A stretch of 64,000 nucleotides of DNA from Sordariomycetes sp. S80-01Y. Taxonomy: Eukaryota; Ascomycota; Sordariomycetes. The notes under the pieces are model-generated. The model was not told where the DNA came from. It did no database searches and saw only the letters and a program-made list of their open reading frames with translations. Shown in pieces: positions 57,757 through 64,000 of the stretch (its first letter is position 1; each line of letters begins with the position of its first letter). The DNA is taken from positions 2,728,001 to 2,792,000 of the forward strand of contig JAXQJY010000033.1 in assembly GCA_037042185.1 (NCBI GenBank). Reading direction: 5' to 3'. A program made the position numbers and the translations under genes.

Positions 57757-59598
57757 GGTGTTTTCGAGGACGATGAGGCGGTCGATGGCCTGTAGAGATC
57801 CCTGCACATACTCACGAATAGACCTGGTGTGTACTCCGTCTTTGATGCCCACTTCCGACGATTTCGTAATAGAAACCCTGGTTCGGTGGGTTGGCAGCAG
57901 CAGCGTGGGGAGCAATGCACTGCGGGGGAAGGTCGTCACACGACACGTCTGCCAACCTCAACACAGTCTCCGGACTTGTTGTGTGAGGTGCGGAAACTCG
58001 TACAGCCTGGGCACCTCGCTCTACAAATCTTGATGTCGCGAGCTTGACAAGGACTTTCTCCGCCATGGCAAGCTGCAGCTCCGAGAGAGTCTCATTAAGT
58101 GACCAATCAGAGATCAGATATCAGCGCGTGCTGCTTGTTCTTGTTCGTCGCGTGACTTGCGCTCTAAACATGCCTCTTGACACCTTTAGAAGTGGTCAGC
58201 TTGATGACGGTTCTCAGTGTAATGGTGGGCTGTCGTGCATGTAGGGACACCTTCTGAGCTGTCTGTCGTGCCGGTGACAGGAGGAATTTTCACCACGATG
58301 CCTCGGATTGCGGCCCTGCCCAGCTGCGCAAAAGCCCGATGTGCACAGTGGTTACGGTCGCATAGCGTCGGCAGCTGCAGCCATATCTGCACACCGACAA
58401 GGGTGGACAAGTACAGTGGGAGTCTGCTGCACATGTTGACCCATGACAGGGCAAGACACAACGAGACGAGGCTTGTCTCGTTGTCGGTCGAGAAGCCGAT
58501 CTCTCGGAGGCAGTGGAGCCGGCAGCTCCGAAAGTCGGTGCTCCTACGTTGACAAGGCACAGCGCTTGATCATGTATAGTGGCAAGGAACTGTGTTGCTG
58601 CGATGGGGTTGAGATCTTTCGTCGCTTGTTCAAAAGAGGCACGTCGCTAAGTGAACCGTGTGCGTAACCCCCAACTTTCAATGCCTCGTTGGAGTATCGG
58701 GGCCACTCAGGACCATGAACTACGTGCCAGGTTACTGGCTCGACTGCAGGGGAGACCTGGCGCATGCGGAGCATGCTGCAAGTCGATTTGGGAAAGAACA
58801 ACGATTGGGGAAATTTTTGACTAATGCAAATGCATTAGAAGCCAAATGGAAATCCATGGTGAAGCCGTTCCTCTCCAAACGATCCCCATCGCCGGTCGAG
58901 CTTGTTGACAGCCAACGCGATAACTTGATTCCCGACCGCCTTCAATGCAGCCGGGCCCGAGAGTGCTGACATCATGCTGCCATCCAACAGCGCCCTAAGG
59001 TCTGAGGATGGGAGAGACGCGGCACCTCTTCTCTCCCTTGAGGGGGGGCGGGGGTCTCCGATCATTGCAGCACCGAGTCCATGAGACGTGATGATCGGCT
59101 CGGCGCCGGACTCCACAAGGCCGTCTATACTTGTAAGACAACAAAGTCGACAATCCGATGCAGACGAGTGAATCGGGTCCCGCAAGGCCGCTAGCGCTCT
59201 CTTTGGGTGACTTATGCATCGACGGCAACGGCATCGAGGAACAGCGTGGGCCCTGCGCTTACACCTGTTGCCCCGAAGTGGTGGAGTACTTAAAATGTAT
59301 CCATCGTCGCCGGTTGTGTGCTCGACTCGTGACCGTTTCTCCTCACCAAGTATCCACAGCTTTAGAGGGACTGCTCTCCTTTGGATGACTTGCGGCGCTT
59401 TTTACCTATTTCATTGTCAAAGACATAATCGCGGCTGTGGTGATCTACGAGCGGTTCGAGAGTGTCTCTTGCTACTTCATCTCGGTAACTCTAAACTTTG
59501 GTCTTCTCTCGGACTTCGAAAGTCAATACCTTGCCCCTTTGAGTTGTTAATGAGCGCGTGTTGATTACATGCCCAGAGTGGGCTAGACTGTCAAAGCC
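57757..59598. other. long intergenic region, no gene seen
   Basis: About 1.8 kb between the sulfatase and D-lactate dehydrogenase genes. Overlapping frames of up to 135 codons on both strands show no domain features. No tandem repeats, tRNA or transposon ends were noticed. Confidence 0.5.
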
Positions 59599-61549
59599 AT
59601 GGCCAAGAACATGCCTCGATTACGGCTTCCCCTGCCCGGGCGTCGCGAGTTTCCAGCACAGTATTTCGCCACTAGCTCTCGAAGTCACATACAGAATCGA
59701 CAGGCGTTTGCGGGACCAACCGCCAGGCCGTGGTCCCTCCGTGGCGTGTTCGTCGTTGCGGCAGCAGCTGGCGCTCTCGGCTGGGGCGTAGCACAGCTCC
59801 AGAAAGACCAGTTTCCAGGATCGCAGTGGTCCGTCTTCGGGACGGGGCCGGCCCGTAAATATGCCACGGTCAAGGAGTTAGAGAAGGTGCGACAGTCGTC
59901 CCCAAGATTCGGGTTCTTATCTGACCCCTCGTCCAGGCAATCCGCGAGATTGAGACACAGCTGGGAGAGGAAGACCTCATCTCGACAGACCCCGAAGACC
60001 TATATGCTCATGGATACTCGGAGTGGTCTACCGTCAATCCGGACACCCTTCCTGTGGCAGTGGCATATCCTCGATCAACCGAGCAGGTGTCAACTATAGC
60101 CCGAATCTGTCACAAATACCGGGTGCCCATCATCCCTTACTCTGGTGGTTCGAGCCTGGAGGGAAACTTTTCGGCCCCTTTCGGAGGCGTGAGTGTCGAT
60201 TTTGCGTATATGGATAAGATTATTCAGTTCAACAAGGAGGATATGGACATTGTGGTCCAGCCGTCGATTGGATGGCAAGACTTGAACGAGAAACTTGCCA
60301 AGATGAACAGCGGGCTTTTCTTCCCTGTCGATCCAGGTGAGTGATACTCTGCTGTGGAAGAGGATGCGGTTCACGTCTTGGTATGCGTTTCTGACCATTG
60401 GCAGGCCCAAGCGCGAAGATTGGTGGCATGATCGGGACCAACTGCTCAGGCACCAATGCCGTCCGATACGGCACGATGAAGGACTGGGTCATCAACTTGA
60501 CAGTCGTTCTGTCCGATGGTCGAATAATCAAGACACGCCGAAGGCCTCGCAAGTCCTCGGCTGGATACAACCTCAACAGCCTATTCGTCGGCTCCGAGGG
60601 CACACTGGGTCTTGTCACCGAGGCGACACTGAAGCTGGCCATCGTACCCGAGGCGTTCCAGGTTGCAGTCGTAACCTTCCCATCCATTCGAGATGCGGCG
60701 TCGGCAGCGGCGGGAGTGATGCAAGCGGGAATACCAGTCGCGGCGATGGAGGTCATGGACGAAGTGCAGATGAAGGTCGTCAACCTGGGAGGGGCTACTG
60801 CACCTCGGGTCTGGAAGGAGTTGCCCACGCTCTTCTTCAAGTTCTCAGGCACCAAGGCATCCGTACAAGAGCACGTGAGCCTCGTGCAGAAGATCACGAG
60901 CTCGAACAAGGGCGGCACCTTCGAGTTTGCAAAGGATGCCCGCGAGCAGAAGTTACTGTGGTCCGCTAGAAAGGAGTCGCTGTGGTCGATGCTGTCCCTG
61001 CGCAAAGGCAACGAGGATGTGTGGAGCACCGATGTCGCTGTGCCATTCAGTCGCTTGGCCGAGATCATAGAGATCAGCAAGAAGGAGATGGACGACCTTG
61101 GCTTATTTGCGAGCGTCCTCGGCCACATTGGCGACGGCAACTTTCACGAGAGCATCATGTACAACCGCCAAGATCCCGAGGAGCGCGCCAAAGTTGAGCA
61201 GTGTGTCAAGAACATGGTCAAACGAGCGCTCAACATGGAGGGTACCTGCACGGGCGAGCATTCCATCGGTTGGGGGAAGAAGGAGAGTTTGTTCTGGGAG
61301 GTTGGACCTGAGACGCTGAGCGTCATGAGGGCAATCAAACAGTCTCTCGATCCGCAATGGATCATGAACCCAGGCAAGATCATGGATGTTCCAGGCACCG
61401 AAGCTTTCCCAAAAGATCATGGCGTCCTGCCCATTCGCACGGCGCCGAAAGACGCGAATACGGCACCGGGCTCCTCGAGGGGCTGGGACATAGGGCTAGG
61501 CGGCGTGGCAGTGGCCACTAGTACACAGGCTGCTACCAAGGACGCTTAG
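59599..61549 (+). CDS. dld1: D-lactate dehydrogenase (cytochrome), mitochondrial
   Basis: Three exons, 59599-59886, 59937-60336 and 60405-61549, encode 610 residues. The N-terminus is an Arg-rich presequence followed by a membrane segment (GVFVVAAAAGALGWGVAQL), which suggests an inner-membrane anchor facing the intermembrane space, as in yeast Dld1. The FAD-binding (PCMH type) part has PVAVAYPRSTEQVSTIARIC, IIPYSGGSSLEGNF and VDPGPSAKIGGMIGTNCSG, the last spliced across the 68-bp intron. The C-terminal FAD-oxidase domain ends with LGHIGDGNFHESIMY and GTCTGEHSIGWGK, then the usual LDPQWIMNPGKI. It oxidises D-lactate to pyruvate and passes electrons to cytochrome c. A related D-2-hydroxyacid substrate cannot be excluded. 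Confidence 0.94.
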
Positions 61550-62391
61550 ATAATGCTCATATCATGGGGAGTATCATATAGGGGGCTGAGCATCTGTGAA
61601 GAAGGCATGGTGCATGGTTTTGGCGGCGTTTGATGGCAACATGCATGTGCTGCAGCCACTCGGAGTATCTTGAGATGTTTCATGTTCTAAAAGTCGCTGT
61701 AACCTACTATCCAACAACAGGGTTTGCCTACTGGATAATTGATGGCTGATTTGTGACCACTTCTGCGGCATAAACGCGCAAATCACGTTTTGTTTACTCG
61801 CCATAGAAAAGGAGACTGAAGAGGCAAACTTTGGCATTAGCCTGACTACGAAGAGCGAGACATATAGTGACAGAAAGACGATAATATCTAGACAAGAAGC
61901 AAAAACCAGAAACCAAACTAAAAAACATAGTGCTACACAGCCCGATCAATGAAGCTTTCAAACAAGCGGTCCCAGGCCGCAGGGAGCAATTTGAAACTGC
62001 TGAACTCCTGAGATGCTCGACACTTTCACCCAGGAGACTGTCGCCTTGGACTTATGGTGGGTAATACAAAGACTTTCATGGGAGTCACTCTCTTGATCCT
62101 GAAGGAGCCAGTGAATTGTATGCGATCATTTCCATCAGCTGGAACAGGTTTCGTCTGATCTGGCATATTCTCATCTCAACTACTTCGGACCACTAGAGTA
62201 TTGCTTATGTTGACCGAATGTTTGAAGCTGGAAAGCGCGGACCGAGATCACCTTACCATTTCCCGCCCAATCGGCGCCTTTCGAATTTCACTCCCTAGCT
62301 GCCCAAATGATCTCGGTGTTCTCTTTCTTTAGCTCACTCCTCCCAACCTCTCAACTGCAGCATCCTCGCTCCTCCCCACCAGCCCCAACGT
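61550..62391. other. intergenic region before the RdRP gene
   Basis: About 840 bp, no supported gene. The last 120 bp is C/T-rich, as expected of a fungal leader. Confidence 0.5.
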
Positions 62392-64000
62392 ATGGCATCG
62401 CGAGCACAGAATCTCTCAGAGTATGACTCGACTACATGAATAGCAGGCGCACCGCTGACTTTACGCTCTTAGAACAGCATGAGAAACTCACCTCATCGAC
62501 GACACGGCCGTGGCCGAGGTCGAACCACCTCACAGCGCGACCAACAATCTCCGGACAAGACTGGTCGCCGTGACGATCTGCCCCCTATGACCATGAGCCT
62601 TTCACGTCGCAATGAGGAGGAAGCTGAAGTCTGGAAGACGTGGACCAGCTTCTGTCTCGAACTTGCACGACTTCCCCCGAACACGACCATCGTGGATGTT
62701 TTCGCTTGGCTTTCACACGAGGGAGAGATCCGTCAAGTCGACATTTTCAGCCGATCAAATGGTGATCAACTTCCCAGCGCTAAAGTTCACTTCAGTCAAA
62801 CACCCGTTCATAATTTCGGGTCTGCAAAGCGGCGCGTCTACAATATTAAGCACGAGGGCCAATGTTGGACTATTTCGATAGACAAGTTCTATGGCTGGAA
62901 CGAAAACAAGATGATCAAGAACCAATACCCTCAGCAAATTACTTTGCACCCTTACAGCCTCACCTTCGGTGTCAGACTTGGGGACTTGCGAATGAAAGAG
63001 ATGAAGACCTTTGGACCACCACCTGGGCGTCGTCACTTCGGCTTGCAGCTTCAGCATGGCAAGCTGACCGCCACGTTTCCGGTGCCGTCAAGTGCATCTG
63101 GCACAGCCTTTCGCGAGTTCAAGTTCATCGTTCCTGTTGCACAGATGAAGGCCGTGTACTATCAGGAATGCGCCAACAAACCCGCGTCTTTGGTCATTCC
63201 GCTCTCGATACCCCCGGAGTACTACTACAAGAACATGAATTTAGCTTCGACTATACCTGCCGATGGGAGGTCATGGAGGGTTCAAGATAGCTGGTTCCGG
63301 GCAACTGACCTTGTCGCGAACTTCGAAAGCCCTCAATTCCACCCAATCACCATCAATGACAACCTAGTCGATGACCCTGAGTTCACCGCCATCGGTCGCT
63401 GGACTACGATGAGATTCCGAGTTGACGCCCGATCTGAGGCCATCCGTCATCTTCAGCTCGCTCTTGAAGATCTCAATGTGGGCTTTATTCATAGCCAGAA
63501 CTACGAATTTGAGCCCGGTAGCAGCGCGGCTATCTGGAGTCTCCTGGGCCATCCTCCAACGTCGTCATCTGCCCTCGCGCTTCTTGAATCTGACTCAAGA
63601 AGAATTCGGCTCAGATTCGACGTTAGATATCAACTCGAGGTTTGCATTTCGAGGGGGCACCTGAACGAGCATCTTATTACTGAAGAGTTCCTCCAGACCC
63701 TGGCATCCTTTGATGATTCTGTCAAGGCTCGCAGCGGGCTCGAGTACCTAGTCGATCAAGATGTGGTGTTGGAGGACCCCATGGAGCTCTTCAGGCGTGC
63801 AGAGATCAAAGCATATCACCAGCCCAGTAAATTGCCGCACTACTGCACTCTGGTGAGAAAGGCAATCATAACACCAACTACAATTCGGCTCAGTACACCG
63901 GTGGCGGAGACCTCAAACAGGGTTGTGCGACATTACGCAAGCCTCCAAGACCATTTCCTCCGCATTCAGTTTCTAGATGAGAGGGAGCACGGGAAACCAG
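62392..64000 (+). CDS. RNA-dependent RNA polymerase (RNA silencing), 3' end outside window
   Basis: Exon 1 is 62392-62420 (MASRAQNLS plus two bases). After a 57-bp intron (GTATGA donor, CTGAC branch, CAG acceptor at 62477), exon 2 runs from 62478 to the window end with no stop, about 517 residues so far. The N-terminus is RG-rich (HGRGRGR) and is followed by an RRM-like segment (NTTIVDVFAWLSHEGEIRQVDIF). The last visible part, VRKAIITPTTIRLSTPVAETSNRVVRHY followed by DHFLRIQFLDE, matches the entry to the conserved domain of eukaryotic RdRPs of the QDE-1/SAD-1/Rdp1 class. The catalytic DxDGD motif would lie beyond the window. These enzymes make double-stranded RNA for Dicer in quelling or meiotic silencing. 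If exon 1 is non-coding, the ATG at 62479 is the start. Confidence 0.85.

Overview
This window is nuclear DNA from a filamentous ascomycete (Pezizomycotina). The evidence is gene-dense protein-coding sequence with short spliceosomal introns (about 47-165 bp, GT..AG, CTAAC/CTGAC-type branch sites), fungus-specific families (Zn2Cys6 regulators, RTA1, PalI, Tea1-type kelch cell-end marker, DUF7704), intron-bearing tRNA genes, and no polycistronic layout. The class cannot be fixed from sequence reading alone. I see no transposon, retroelement or virus-like copy.

Layout. 1-2.0 kb: 3' part of an alpha/beta hydrolase, tail-to-tail with a SAM methyltransferase-like gene. 3.2-3.4 kb: two tandem tRNA-Tyr genes. 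3.7-6.4 kb: a Zn2Cys6 regulator, tail-to-tail with an RTA1 membrane protein. 8.05 kb: tRNA-Gly. 8.5-12.1 kb: smc5. 12.9-17.5 kb: tea1/teaA on the minus strand, divergent across 2 kb from kog1 (19.5-23.9 kb). 24.6-26.4 kb: cytosolic aspartyl-tRNA synthetase. 27.8-29.1 kb: AP-1-like bZIP. 30.3-31.5 kb: choline/ethanolamine phosphotransferase. 32.4-33.9 kb: unknown protein. 35.5-37.7 kb: palI/rim9. 39.7-41.7 kb: mitochondrial ABC1/ADCK-type protein. 43.9-45.4 kb: septin-like GTPase. 46.4-48.3 kb: Myb protein with a telobox-like C-terminus. 48.9-49.6 kb: three-exon DUF7704 gene. 50.2-51.7 kb: double-telobox Myb (Teb1-like). 52.3-53.3 kb: rps4. 53.8-57.8 kb: divergent pair of a double-zinc-cluster regulator and a sulfatase. 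59.6-61.5 kb: mitochondrial D-lactate dehydrogenase. 62.4 kb to the end: 5' half of an RNA-dependent RNA polymerase gene.

Most genes are conserved housekeeping or growth-control genes (Smc5 of the Smc5/6 complex, Kog1 of TORC1, cell-end marker, AspRS, Rps4, phospholipid synthesis, ambient-pH sensing) that are not obviously linked in function. Two places suggest local logic. First, the divergent promoter between the double-zinc-cluster regulator and the sulfatase (55861-56181) holds three exact copies of a 10-bp CGG-containing word plus a near copy and a 12-bp TATA-like palindrome. This looks like a dedicated regulator/enzyme module. Second, two telobox-type Myb genes lie within 4 kb, and the first has a two-unit telomere repeat about 160 bp upstream of its start codon, which suggests feedback by telomere-repeat-binding factors.

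Multi-exon gene models were built by hand from splice-site consensus, reading-frame continuity and known protein family sequence. Total coding length is a multiple of three in every complete model.
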